Below, one piece after another: positions 18,429-27,277 of a stretch of DNA of 64,000 nt (its first letter is position 1; the number at the start of each line of letters is the position of its first letter). The stretch is from Pyrinomonadaceae bacterium. Lineage in GTDB: Bacteria > Acidobacteriota > Blastocatellia > Pyrinomonadales > Pyrinomonadaceae. The translations under genes and the position numbers were made by a program. The stretch is taken from positions 496,001 through 560,000 of the forward strand of contig JACMJZ010000029.1 of NCBI GenBank assembly GCA_014380365.1, given 5' to 3'. Under the pieces are notes generated by a model that did not search any database, was not told the DNA's origin, and saw only the letters and a program-made list of their open reading frames with translations.

Positions 18429-18863
18429 TTACTTAACGCGCGTCAGCGTTCGTATGTAGGTGACCTGATCGCCGATGATTAGGGTGTCCCCGTTCAACTC
18501 GTACGGCCTTGCCTGCGGTGACCCGACTTGAGTCGGATCCCATGCGCCTTCCACTTGCACCGTGATATTTGCCGCGTCAACGGTGTACGTGCCGTAGTAG
18601 GCGATGTATCCATTGTAGATGGCGAGCGCTTCCTCCGCCGGCGGAGGGTCTGAAGAGATTGCGACGGGAGGCGTTGTCATGATTTGTATCGACGCATGGC
18701 CCGTCGCGTCGTAAATGAAATAACCCGACGGAGGATTACCAAAGGTATACGGTATCCACGGGTCGTTGGCCGAGGCGCGGTCTTCGGCGGAAATTAATCT
18801 CCATGTGCCGACAAGTTGTTTCTGTAGACTCTTGAGAGATGGCTTCTTAGGTTTTGAGTTCAT
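18429..18863 (-). CDS. Lipocalin-like domain protein
   Basis: 144 residues, no signal peptide. LVGTWRLISAEDR at the start, then GYFIYDATGHASIQIM, YYGTYTVD and the late GDTLIIGDQVTYIRTLTRVK match the small lipocalin-like domain (PF13924) of soil bacteria. Start ATG 18863 (MNSKPKKPSLKSL), preceded by AGGAG. Convergent with the VTT gene, only 7 bp away. Ligand unknown. Confidence 0.8.
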   Translation of the reverse strand: MNSKPKKPSLKSLQKQLVGTWRLISAEDRASANDPWIPYTFGNPPSGYFIYDATGHASIQIMTTPPVAISSDPPPAEEALAIYNGYIAYYGTYTVDAANITVQVEGAWDPTQVGSPQARPYELNGDTLIIGDQVTYIRTLTRVK

Positions 18864-19175
18864 TTCAGTGCTCCTTTGAGGTTGAGGTAATGCGTGCAAC
18901 GCGTTACTCCACTTTCGCGAGCTGGCAATACTCGGTGCGTAAAAACGATTCGATCAGCGCGAATGGCAAGGCCGGCGGGCCGGAAGTTATCAGTTTCCAT
19001 AGGGACGATGCGACAGTCTCCAGGAATGCGTCAAATCCTATTGACACTTCCTTGCAAGCTCGATTATCCTCGCCGCCGACTTCGCTTCCTTTTACGCCAA
19101 GCCATCAAAGTACAGCTGAGTGGCCGACAAAGCAACACTCAGTCAACCTTAGCTTCACGATCAGGAGTCCATACC

Positions 19176-19598
19176 ATGAAAAAGCTTTCTCACTCGATCC
19201 TACAGGCCTTCGTATTGGTCGCAGCGCTGATTTGCCTAACGCAAACTGCCAGAGCGCAAGACCCCGTCAAAGTAGACCCCAGGCACTATAAAGTGATTAT
19301 GGAAAACGACAGCGTGCGCATACTAGAATTCAAGGATGCACCCGGCCACAAAGTTCCCAAGCATTCACACCCACCTTACTTCGTTTACGTATTGAGCGAC
19401 GCCAAGCGTTTATTCACCGATGAATGCGTCACGCCGAAAACAGTGATTCTAAAGACCGGTGAGACGATCGACAGCAAAGTTGGAGTAACGCACTGTGAGG
19501 AGAACGTCGGGTACACAAACACCCACGTTCTGGTGGTTGAATTCAAGACTGCGCCAAAAAAGATGGCGAGATCTCAAAGAAACAGACGAAACCATTAG
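19176..19598 (+). CDS. Secreted cupin-like protein
   Basis: 140 residues with a signal peptide (MKKLSHSILQAFVLVAALICLTQTARAQ). The mature domain has a cupin pattern: RILEFKDAPGHKVPKHSHPPYFVYVLS provides two His near a Glu, and KTGETIDSKVGVTHCEENVG supplies the late His. Start ATG 19176 with AGGAG upstream; the longer frame before it is non-coding. Probable periplasmic metal-dependent or binding protein; not part of an obvious operon. Confidence 0.82.
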   Translation: MKKLSHSILQAFVLVAALICLTQTARAQDPVKVDPRHYKVIMENDSVRILEFKDAPGHKVPKHSHPPYFVYVLSDAKRLFTDECVTPKTVILKTGETIDSKVGVTHCEENVGYTNTHVLVVEFKTAPKKMARSQRNRRNH

Positions 19599-19794
19599 CC
19601 TGTTTCCTCGCAGGGTTCAGCCGCTGCATTACTATTGACTGATTCCGATACTGGGCATAACATGCGCGGCGTCAGCAGAGAATATCAACGAAGAATATTG
19701 GCGTGCTTTTCTCGTCACGCGTCCCTGATCGCACTTAGCGTCTCTCAGCTTTCACTTGGTGCGCCTGCAGTGTTTAAAAACTAAAGGAGTAGTT

Positions 19795-21342
19795 ATGGGC
19801 ACGACTCTTACTCACAGCGGAAGGGCCTCTCTCATTTTCCTTGGCGTCACGTTAATAACTTTCGCGAGCTTCAGTTGTCAACCATCGCCGCCCAGCAATG
19901 CGAACCAGAACGCGAGGGTCGAGACGGCTGCTCCCAGTCCTGCGCAGATCGTGATACCTCCCTGGCCGACAGGATTCCCATCAAACATGCCTTTGGCTGC
20001 CGTGTCAGGCAACATTCCGCAGCAGGTCCTGCTACCCGGACTTGGATTGCCCGGAACCTTTTCGACACCTCTGGAAATTCGACCCTACTTCGATTACTTC
20101 TCATGGGAATCATTCATCGCCCTAAATTGGCCGGCGGCAACCGGCGCTCGCGGTGTTCCCAATCAGCCCAACAACTCCAGCGTGTTTCTCAACGCCGCCG
20201 CCGGCACCCCCGTCGTCTGGGGAACTTACAAAGACTCATTCGATCTCTTTGGACAGAAGGACCAGAGGCCGAGTCCCTGGGAGTCGAACACTAGTCCAAT
20301 CAGTCCGTGCGCGAACGGACAGCCGGGTGCGAAGACACTGATCTTTGTCAGCAAGGGCAATACGCCTTTGATGGAGACCAAGCAGGCGTTCTCGTTCCCG
20401 CTAGTCGACCAGCAGGGCAACTACGTCTATTACGATATTCGCTATGATCAGGCGCAGTACAATTTCATTCGCGGTCAGGAAGGCCAACCCTCAACGTACC
20501 TCTACCTCTTGAAGAATCTGGCGCCCGCGGAGAATGCTCAGTTCGGCGTGCAGATGCCGATGACCACGGCGCCGTCACCGGCGCCAACCCCGTCGGCTAC
20601 CCCGGCCCCGTCGCCCGCGAGCACGCTCGGCTCCATCATGGTGAAAGCTGCCTGGCGCATCAAAACCGACAAGGACGATGCCAGTCGGTTCTACACGACC
20701 GCGGCACAGACTCTCGATCCCCAAACTCAAAAATGTACGCCCGTCACGGTTCTGCTCGTCGGACTTCACATCGCTCACAAGATAGATCCGTTTACAGAAT
20801 GGGTTTGGTCAACCTTTGAGCAGGTAGACAATGTGCCGCCTGATGCCGACATAAAGCCCCAACCACCCGTTCCACCCAACGGCTATTCGTTCAACAACGG
20901 CACGACCAATCCCAGCACCACCGGTGGATACAGCTACAAACCGGCGGTCGCGGCAACACCGTCCCCGTCACCGGTGCAGGTGACGCGGGTGAATCCCATT
21001 CCAAGTACTCCGGCGGGCCAGTCCACGCGTGAAGTCAACGCTTTCTACCAGCAGCTTTTGAAAGGGACGGTCTGGCAGTATTACCAACTGGTGGTCACGC
21101 AGTGGCCTTTCAATCCCGGCATTGGCCAGGGCAACCCCTACATGCTGATGGAAAACGGTGGTGTGTACCCGCAGAACGCCGGCAGTGCGTTCCCCGTCAA
21201 CGGCGCGGTCAACACGACCATGGAAACCTATTTTCAAACCCAGAATGATGCCGCCGGAGCGGGCGGTAATAGCTGCATGAGTTGTCATTACAGGGCCGGG
21301 CAATCTGACTTTAGCTGGGGCCTGAACCGGAGGGCACACTAA
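19795..21342 (+). CDS. Lipoprotein with C-terminal CxxCH heme motif
   Basis: 515 residues. Signal peptide with lipobox-like FASFSC (Cys about 28), then low-complexity linkers (PAPTPSATPAPSPAS and ATPSPSPVQ). The extreme C-terminus contains SCMSCHYRAGQSDFSW, a covalent-heme CxxCH. That C-terminal placement resembles proteins in which a cytochrome-type site is attached to a large binding domain. ATG 19795 has a strong AAAGGAG site. The stop overlaps the next gene's start (TAATG), so translation is coupled to the PQQ-like propeller. Exact family not recognised. Confidence 0.78.
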   Translation: MGTTLTHSGRASLIFLGVTLITFASFSCQPSPPSNANQNARVETAAPSPAQIVIPPWPTGFPSNMPLAAVSGNIPQQVLLPGLGLPGTFSTPLEIRPYFDYFSWESFIALNWPAATGARGVPNQPNNSSVFLNAAAGTPVVWGTYKDSFDLFGQKDQRPSPWESNTSPISPCANGQPGAKTLIFVSKGNTPLMETKQAFSFPLVDQQGNYVYYDIRYDQAQYNFIRGQEGQPSTYLYLLKNLAPAENAQFGVQMPMTTAPSPAPTPSATPAPSPASTLGSIMVKAAWRIKTDKDDASRFYTTAAQTLDPQTQKCTPVTVLLVGLHIAHKIDPFTEWVWSTFEQVDNVPPDADIKPQPPVPPNGYSFNNGTTNPSTTGGYSYKPAVAATPSPSPVQVTRVNPIPSTPAGQSTREVNAFYQQLLKGTVWQYYQLVVTQWPFNPGIGQGNPYMLMENGGVYPQNAGSAFPVNGAVNTTMETYFQTQNDAAGAGGNSCMSCHYRAGQSDFSWGLNRRAH

Positions 21343-23282
21343 TGGATAAGAAAACTGAATTAGCGCGCGCCACAGGTCGCCGGTTAACGGCAACTCCGTC
21401 GATACCCATACCGCCGCCTCTGAACGTCGCTGCTGTTGCTGCTGCACCGGCTCCCACCACCGCGCAGACACCCACCGGTTGGTGGATGTATCACGGCGGT
21501 CCCGACCACACTGGCTTCGTTTCCGATAGCGGCCTGACGAGTGCCAACTTCAAGAGCGGCAGCAGTGCGCCGCAGTTCACTACGCTTTTCACGCTCTCAC
21601 TTGAAGGTCCGGTGCTCTCAGTGCCTGCCGTCACCGACGGTTTCGTCTATGTCGGCCTGGCCAATTCCCAACAGGCCCAGGGCGGTAACGGGGGCGCGCT
21701 ACACAAAATAGACATTCAGACGGGCCAGATTGTTAAGACCTTCAATTGGGACTTAGGCACTGCGGCTCGCGATGCGCATAGCTTCACGGGGATGGGGAGT
21801 ACGCCGGCCGTCGTGAATGGACGTGTCTATTTCGGGGCCTTCAATGGGCAATTCTACTGTCTCGATCAGGAGACGTTGCAGCCCGACTGGGTTACAGATC
21901 TCCGCAACGCCGACCCGGCACACAACCAACCCATCACTAATGACGCGGGAGTCTCGGCCGGCAACCCGCCCGCGGTCGTGTGGTCGTCTCCAGTAATCAC
22001 TGCCGACGGCAAAAGTCTCTATGTGGGTTGCGGTGAAGGTGAGAATCCGGACCTCTTCAGCTTCGTCTTCTGTCTCGACACCGCGACCGGCAAGGTCAAT
22101 TGGATTTACTGCACGAACCAGTTTGACGACGCGCAAAACAACCAGCCGAACGTGTTGCCGGCAGCGGTGGTCGACGCATCAACACTGCCCCCGATGTTCA
22201 GCACTTCGAACGCAACGCCGCACATGGGCTGTTCCGTCTGGGGCGCAATTGCTTACGACAGCGAATTGAATTCTATCTACTGCTGCACGGGTAATCAGCA
22301 GCCCGAACCAAATGACGATTGGCCGGGCGTGGGGACGGCGCCACCGCCGCCGCCCTATTTCCACCCCGAACTACCCAGCAAGGGATACTCAAACGGGATA
22401 CTTTCTCTGGATGCGGGGACGGGTGAGTTTAAGGCTTTCTATCAGGTGCCCCGCGACAGCAACTACCGTCCCTCCGACATCGACATTGATAACGGTGGGG
22501 CGCCGGTGCTTTTCACATTAAACGGGACCAAGGTCGTCAGCTTCGCCTGTAAGAATGGAAGCTGCTTCGTCCTGGACGCCACGACTCTAGAGTGGATCAA
22601 CCAGCGCCAGATGCTTCCCCTTCGTAACGATGGCACCAGGATTGAGACAGTGGATGCGCACCCTGACCCCAATGACACGACGATTAATCCTCATCTGTCC
22701 AATGAGTTTTCCGATGCCGTACCCAACGAAAACTTCTCCGGCGTCTTCAACACCGGCGCGCTCTACCCCGGTTCAGAGGATAATCCGCAAACAATCTCGC
22801 CGCGCATTTTCTTTGGCATGGGCGGGCCAAACTATCATTCGCAACATCCGGGCATCGATCACGAATCCACCCCGTTTATGCGGGCAATCGATCTTAGTTC
22901 CGCCACGCTCGCCGATGCCTGGCCCACGGACACTGGCGACCCGCCCCTGTATCAGCACACCTCGAGCACCGACCCTACGACCGGCCAAACCGTGGGCATG
23001 TATGCCAGCGCCGGCGAGAGCGGTCTGAGTTCGCCAGCCGTAGTGAACGACGTCGTGTTCTGTTCGACGAGCAAAATCTCCATCTACGCCTTCGACGTGC
23101 GCGACGGCACCTTGCTATGGAACGACGACCTAGGCATGCAGACCGACGGTTACAACGGCGGCTATGGTTACTGTCTCGGTCCTGCCATCTGGAAGAATTA
23201 TGTAGTGGCGGGGGCGCTGGTGTTTGGCAGGGAAGGCGGCGGTGTGCTGAGAATTTACGGCTTGCCGCAGTCAACGAAGTAA
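21342..23282 (+). CDS. PQQ-like beta-propeller protein
   Basis: 646 residues with repeated propeller blades such as GFVYVGLANS, GRVYFGAFNGQFYCLDQETL, KSLYVGCGEGENP, FCLDTATGKVNWIY and ISIYAFDVRDGTLLWNDDL, the pattern of alcohol-dehydrogenase-type quinoprotein repeats. No classical signal peptide is seen: the N-terminus is a Pro/Ala-rich stretch. It starts inside the stop codon of the CxxCH lipoprotein, strongly implying a protein pair such as a quinoprotein with its cytochrome-bearing partner. Whether PQQ is bound cannot be read from sequence alone. Confidence 0.85.
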   Translation: MDKKTELARATGRRLTATPSIPIPPPLNVAAVAAAPAPTTAQTPTGWWMYHGGPDHTGFVSDSGLTSANFKSGSSAPQFTTLFTLSLEGPVLSVPAVTDGFVYVGLANSQQAQGGNGGALHKIDIQTGQIVKTFNWDLGTAARDAHSFTGMGSTPAVVNGRVYFGAFNGQFYCLDQETLQPDWVTDLRNADPAHNQPITNDAGVSAGNPPAVVWSSPVITADGKSLYVGCGEGENPDLFSFVFCLDTATGKVNWIYCTNQFDDAQNNQPNVLPAAVVDASTLPPMFSTSNATPHMGCSVWGAIAYDSELNSIYCCTGNQQPEPNDDWPGVGTAPPPPPYFHPELPSKGYSNGILSLDAGTGEFKAFYQVPRDSNYRPSDIDIDNGGAPVLFTLNGTKVVSFACKNGSCFVLDATTLEWINQRQMLPLRNDGTRIETVDAHPDPNDTTINPHLSNEFSDAVPNENFSGVFNTGALYPGSEDNPQTISPRIFFGMGGPNYHSQHPGIDHESTPFMRAIDLSSATLADAWPTDTGDPPLYQHTSSTDPTTGQTVGMYASAGESGLSSPAVVNDVVFCSTSKISIYAFDVRDGTLLWNDDLGMQTDGYNGGYGYCLGPAIWKNYVVAGALVFGREGGGVLRIYGLPQSTK

Positions 23283-23371
23283 GCCCGCAGCGGCAGCCGC
23301 GACGCCGGCCCGTACTCTTGTCTCAAACGGCGGCGCACCCACAAAACACAACAAAATGAGGGAGAACCATA

Positions 23372-23602
23372 ATGGCCGTTTCTTTCAGCAATGACATCCA
23401 GCCCCTTTTCAGTCAATTCAAAGGGCAAATGATGTGGCGCTTTGACCTCACCAATTATGACCACGTGAAGGCCAACGCCGCACTCATCCTTTCGCGCATC
23501 AACGACCCGGGCTATCAGATGCCGCCCCCGCCGATGGACCCATTGACGCCGGACCAAATTCAACTATTCCAACAGTGGATCAACGACGACTTTCCACTAT
23601 AA
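23372..23602 (+). CDS. 76-residue protein resembling the tail of the VioB-N-like proteins
   Basis: Complete small protein with an initiation site gggagaaccATAATG. FSNDIQPLFSQF, VKANAALILSRI, DPGYQMPPPP and PLTPDQIQLFQQWI line up with the last ~80 residues of the VioB-N-like proteins (DVKPIFAQY..., DPGYMQVTRD..., VNMILKWL). The framework (DI-PLF at the start, MPP and a final W-I helix) also recalls planctomycete-type cytochrome c domains, but no CxxCH is present. It follows the propeller gene by 89 bp, likely in the same operon. Function unknown. Confidence 0.72.
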   Translation: MAVSFSNDIQPLFSQFKGQMMWRFDLTNYDHVKANAALILSRINDPGYQMPPPPMDPLTPDQIQLFQQWINDDFPL

Positions 23603-23622
23603 CGATGCTTTGCAAAAAAAGT

Positions 23623-23736
23623 CTGAATCCCACCCACGGAAGTGGGTTGGATGGTTCAGATCCGGCCTACCGAGTTGTAGTAGCCGAACTCCTGAATCCC
23701 CCCAACGGCAGTTGGGGGATTGTTCAGATCCGGCCT
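23623..23736. repeat. Two tandem hairpin repeat units
   Basis: Units 23623-23668 and 23692-23736 share ctgaatcc...ttcagatccggcct ends around different perfect stems (cccacccacggaagtgggt and ccccccaacggcagttggggg). The stems differ but each is self-complementary, showing compensatory change. They sit between the end of the operon and the convergent mntP-like gene. Confidence 0.75.
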
Positions 23737-23823
23737 TCGCATCCCAAGAGACTAACGACGGCGAACAATTCGGAAAGTGGAGAGGCGGCGATGAATGATC
23801 TATTCTCCCCGGCTGCATGAGTC

Positions 23824-24360
23824 TTAGAAATTCTCAATCGCCAGCACTAGCGCGATCAAAACAAGCGCCACGCCGCCGACCAGTTCGGTGTTAATCCTCA
23901 AGAAGTTTACCGCCAGGCTTCCCATCCATAGACCTGCCAGGGACATCAACGCACTCATCGAACCGATGACGGCAACCGAAATCAATAACGGAAAGCCGAC
24001 CATTCCCAGGCTCGCCCCGGCAATCAGGTTGTCCAAACTCAGCGAGAGCGGCAGACCCAGCACAATCCAGCGGCCCGGTTCCCTTTCTTCTTCCCCGGCG
24101 CAGAACTTCGCCCTATAGATCACATAAGCGCCATAGGCGCAGAGTGCGAGCGGGCCAAGGTATTCCGTCCACCCGCCGATGTACGTGACGAGCGACTTAC
24201 CGATCAGTAGCCCGACGAGCGGCGCCAGTCCATCACACAATCCGAAGGCGAAGACGATTTGAACCCGCCGCAGTCGACTCAGCTGCAACGCTCCCAATCC
24301 GAGCGAGACGCGAAAGCTGTCGAGGCTCAGAACGAATCCTAATAGAAGTAGAGTTCCCAT
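23824..24360 (-). CDS. MntP-like manganese efflux pump family protein
   Basis: 178 residues, six hydrophobic helices, no signal peptide. The two family Asp-containing motifs are visible, LSLDSFRVSLGLG near the N-terminus and LSLDNLIAGASLG in the second half, consistent with the MntP/DUF204 inverted-repeat fold that exports Mn2+. It is separate from the operon upstream by a 222-bp repeat-bearing gap. No yybP-ykoY riboswitch was recognised in front. Confidence 0.87.
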   Translation of the reverse strand: MGTLLLLGFVLSLDSFRVSLGLGALQLSRLRRVQIVFAFGLCDGLAPLVGLLIGKSLVTYIGGWTEYLGPLALCAYGAYVIYRAKFCAGEEEREPGRWIVLGLPLSLSLDNLIAGASLGMVGFPLLISVAVIGSMSALMSLAGLWMGSLAVNFLRINTELVGGVALVLIALVLAIENF

Positions 24361-24424
24361 TTCTCGCTGGCTTTTGACAAAGAGTCGAATGCTAACCTCT
24401 CTGAGAAGACTATAGAAAATGAAT

Positions 24425-24511
24425 AACGCTGAAAGCGTTGGTTAATTCCAGCCCAGGGTTGCGGCAACCCTGAGACTCTGCGCCCTCAGAGAATCACAAC
24501 GCTTTCAGCGT
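24425..24511. repeat. Nested inverted repeat
   Basis: Outer arms ACGCTGAAAGCGTTG (24425-24439) and CAACGCTTTCAGCGT (24497-24511), with an inner CAGGGTTGC/GCAACCCTG hairpin. The same acgctgaaagcgt core recurs at 37694, 39280 and 46761. Confidence 0.75.
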
Positions 24512-24582
24512 AACTCGTTTTCGGACGAACCCTTAAACTTTCGACTTTTTGTAAAACAGCAGTCTGCCCTCACACGTGGCTT

Positions 24583-25869
24583 TCACGCGGGCGAGCGGTA
24601 GCGCCAGAGCTTGCCGCTGTTCGCTTTCGCGTTCACCGCACCGTTGTCGAGCATTTCAAAGTGCCCAAAATCCAAAATATAAAGTTCGTTGCCCAAAGAA
24701 TTGAAACGAACATCGATCGGTCGTAGAAGTCCCTCGGGCACGAAGGGGTGAAGACTCCAATCAGATGGATCGACGCGGACCACAGAGCGTCCGACCCTCG
24801 GCCCCGAAGGCGCGGTCATGGGGACCTCATCCCCGAAGAGTGCGACGAACAGGTGACCCGCCCAGCGCGCCGCGCTCTCGGGTGCGACCGCAAACTTGGC
24901 CGCAGCCGTATGTGGCGGAAAGCATAGCCGCGGCCTTTCGGGCGGAGGCAGCTGGTTGTGGTTCGCGAGCAGGAAAGTGGGAGCTGCGCCTCGCTCTGGT
25001 TGATAACGCAAATCGGTGATCGGCACATCACCGATAAAATCCGGCCAGCCATACCACGCTCCTTTGCGTACCTCAAAGAGCATGTCCGGCGCATTGCCCA
25101 CCGGCCGGCTGCCACGATCGTCTGCTCCCTGATCGATTGCCAACAGTCTTCCGTCAGGAAGAAACCCCAGCCCATAAGCGCTCCGCAATCCCCACGCAAC
25201 CAACTCCAGCTCGCTGCCGTCAACGTTGCAACGCATGACGGCGGCGGTGCAGGGTAATTGCGCGGCGATGCGTTGCTCACGATCTGTGCGCTCTCCGAAA
25301 GGCACGAATGCACCCGTCTCCGTTCGCGCATCGTCCTGCGGGCTCAACGGGTCAGGCGTTTCAACGTTTACTCCATTCAGGGTTATGTCGTAGCCAGGCA
25401 AGTCGTGGTTGTGAGGCAGACGGCGCAGCCACCCCAGTTCATACGAGTCGAGGCCGATGATCCCGCTATTGGTCATCGCGCCCTGGCTGAAATAGAGTTT
25501 GCCATCTGCGTCAAAAGTCACCATGTTCGTGTGGTAGTTGCCCGGGCCGGGCAGGTTTTCCAAAATCACCTTCTGTGAGCGGCCGTCCAGGTCGAAGTGG
25601 CTGATGCGTGCCGGATGTCCTCCTTCGGAAACGTAAAGACGGTCATGATGAAGCGTGAGGCCATTGACGGGTGCGCGTAGATTGTCGACCAGCAGTGTGC
25701 GGAGCGGGTTGGATTCAAGACGCCAAACCCGGCCGCCCGGCGAGGGCCCATGGAACGACAGCCCCGACTCCGCGACATAGAAAGTCCCGTCCTCCCCAAT
25801 CGCCAGGCTCGTCGGGAAGGAAAGCTCATCAAACAGCATTTCCAGAATTGGGCTGCCGTGCGCCGCCAT
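24583..25869 (-). CDS. Sorbosone/sugar-dehydrogenase-like beta-propeller protein
   Basis: 428 residues, no signal peptide. NHL/GSDH-type propeller features: FPTSLAIGEDGTFYVAESG, APVNGLTLHHDRLYVSEGG, YHTNMVTFDADGKLYFSQGA, GLRSAYGLGFLPDGRLLAIDQGADDRG and GAWYGWPDF, the last two typical of PQQ-dependent glucose/sorbosone dehydrogenase relatives. Last gene of a four-gene minus-strand run (ferritin-like, 303-residue protein, GAF, this), 43 bp after the GAF gene. Substrate unknown. Confidence 0.85.
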   Translation of the reverse strand: MAAHGSPILEMLFDELSFPTSLAIGEDGTFYVAESGLSFHGPSPGGRVWRLESNPLRTLLVDNLRAPVNGLTLHHDRLYVSEGGHPARISHFDLDGRSQKVILENLPGPGNYHTNMVTFDADGKLYFSQGAMTNSGIIGLDSYELGWLRRLPHNHDLPGYDITLNGVNVETPDPLSPQDDARTETGAFVPFGERTDREQRIAAQLPCTAAVMRCNVDGSELELVAWGLRSAYGLGFLPDGRLLAIDQGADDRGSRPVGNAPDMLFEVRKGAWYGWPDFIGDVPITDLRYQPERGAAPTFLLANHNQLPPPERPRLCFPPHTAAAKFAVAPESAARWAGHLFVALFGDEVPMTAPSGPRVGRSVVRVDPSDWSLHPFVPEGLLRPIDVRFNSLGNELYILDFGHFEMLDNGAVNAKANSGKLWRYRSPA

Positions 25870-25912
25870 ATGCTACCGATTGTTTTATGAGACTAGCGAA
25901 CGAGGTGTAGAT

Positions 25913-26329
25913 CTATTGCGGTAAGGCCGCGGCCATTTCCATCAACGACTGTTGTTCCGCCGCCCCAATTTCAGCTTCATGACTCCACGCGATGCCAACC
26001 ACTGCGCTTACGGCACCCGCCGCATCAAGCACCGGCAACGCGATTGCTGCCTGGGCGTTGACAGCCTTAGCGCCCGGTTTGATGTTACCTGTTTCGTCGG
26101 TCTGCAAGTTGCACGTTTGCACCGGCTCCTTCCTGACCTGGGCCACGCCAGCCATTCCCTTGCCATGGGGCACGTGGGCCACGATGGCCACCACGTTAGG
26201 CGGGATGTTATGCGCAGCAGTCAAATACAGATCCTCGCCGCGCTGCACATGCACGGTGCCGGCAATTCCGTCACGCTCGGCGACGAACGACTCCAGCCAT
26301 TCCTGCTGGGCTTGGTTCTTTTCGTACAT
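25913..26329 (-). CDS. GAF-domain protein
   Basis: 138 residues, essentially one GAF domain. Recognisable pieces are VHVQRGEDLYLTAAHNIP, HVPHGKGMAGVAQVRKEPVQTCNLQTDE and AAIALPVLDAAGAVSAVVGIAWSHE. Start ATG 26329 with GGAGAG upstream. Stand-alone GAF domains bind small molecules or heme, or act as redox sensors (compare fRMsr), but the catalytic Cys pattern of methionine-(R)-sulfoxide reductase is not complete. Located 31 bp after the 303-residue gene, so it is in the operon. Confidence 0.82.
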   Translation of the reverse strand: MYEKNQAQQEWLESFVAERDGIAGTVHVQRGEDLYLTAAHNIPPNVVAIVAHVPHGKGMAGVAQVRKEPVQTCNLQTDETGNIKPGAKAVNAQAAIALPVLDAAGAVSAVVGIAWSHEAEIGAAEQQSLMEMAAALPQ

Positions 26330-26360
26330 CCTGACTCTCCTGACTTTCTTGCTCCTCTGA

Positions 26361-27272
26361 CTACGCCTCGCACGCAATCGGGATTGACAGATACCCGGAG
26401 ATGTAGCCGCAGAGTGCGTCGCCGTCCCAGCCGCCAATCCAGAAGCTGAGCGGCCAGGTCGATTTCGCGTCCGCGCCGATCTTGTTCGCGTGGACCGTGC
26501 CGTTGACGTCCACGCTCCAGCCGTAGCCTTGCAGCGTCAACTGGTGCGCGCGGCGGTCAATAATTTTGCCGCCCTGCGACAATTCCCACCAGCGGCGGAG
26601 GATGTTTAGCTGACTAATGCGCGTTTGCAGCGCGGCGCGCTCGACCGGCTTCTTTGTGTGCCTGAGCAACTCTTCCAGATTCCTCTGCCGGATACGGCGA
26701 TTGATGATACAGGAATCGTTCGAAGCGTCGGGCAGACCCGTTGCCTTGGCGACCTCGACGGAGTTGTCAGTCAAGCCCTGCGGCTGGCGGCGCACAAGCA
26801 TTTCGGAGGTGGCCTGCGTGATGGGCAGGGCGGGGTTGCTCGGATCAAGAAAGTCTTCGCGGTCGAGCACGAGCGCGCCGCTCTTTTTTCGCAACTGCAC
26901 GCGCAATGGATCCAGGGCAAACAGGTCGTTGCGAATGACGATGCCGTTGCGCTCGGTGAGTTGGGCGTTGACGAAGGAGACGCGCGCGTCCAGGTATTCC
27001 GGCGCTTCCTTATAGACGAGCGATTTGTCGTCGAACCACTTCGCCTGCTGCACCGTCACGCCGACGCGAGGGCCAATGTCATTCTTCCCGTAGCCAAAAC
27101 GGCGCTCGCAGACGCCCTCTTCGTCGGGCTGAAGGTGGACAAGGTTGTCAAAGTCCGGCTCGCCGGCAAGCGCGAAGGTGTAGCCGCTGACGCCGCGCGG
27201 CTCGTCCGTCGGGTCTGGATCGGTCGCCATCCGCATCTGAAAATAACCTTCAAACGAGAGATAAAGCCACAT
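26361..27272 (-). CDS. Hypothetical protein co-encoded with the ferritin-like VioB-C protein
   Basis: 303 residues, no signal peptide or TM helix. Opens MWLYLSFEGYFQMRM; contains a basic stretch INRRIRQRNLEELLRHTKKP followed by a Trp-rich segment, and ends GYISGYLSIPIACEA. I do not recognise the family. It begins 5 bp after the ferritin-like gene, so the two are almost certainly co-translated partners. The first ~60 residues and the Gly/Trp-rich C-terminus look like beta structure. Confidence 0.72.
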   Translation of the reverse strand: MWLYLSFEGYFQMRMATDPDPTDEPRGVSGYTFALAGEPDFDNLVHLQPDEEGVCERRFGYGKNDIGPRVGVTVQQAKWFDDKSLVYKEAPEYLDARVSFVNAQLTERNGIVIRNDLFALDPLRVQLRKKSGALVLDREDFLDPSNPALPITQATSEMLVRRQPQGLTDNSVEVAKATGLPDASNDSCIINRRIRQRNLEELLRHTKKPVERAALQTRISQLNILRRWWELSQGGKIIDRRAHQLTLQGYGWSVDVNGTVHANKIGADAKSTWPLSFWIGGWDGDALCGYISGYLSIPIACEA

Positions 27273-27277
27273 GATTC

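Noticed and set aside
19795-21342. Classical multiheme cytochrome c
   Set aside because: Only one CxxCH is present and it is at the extreme C-terminus; no other heme site was found.
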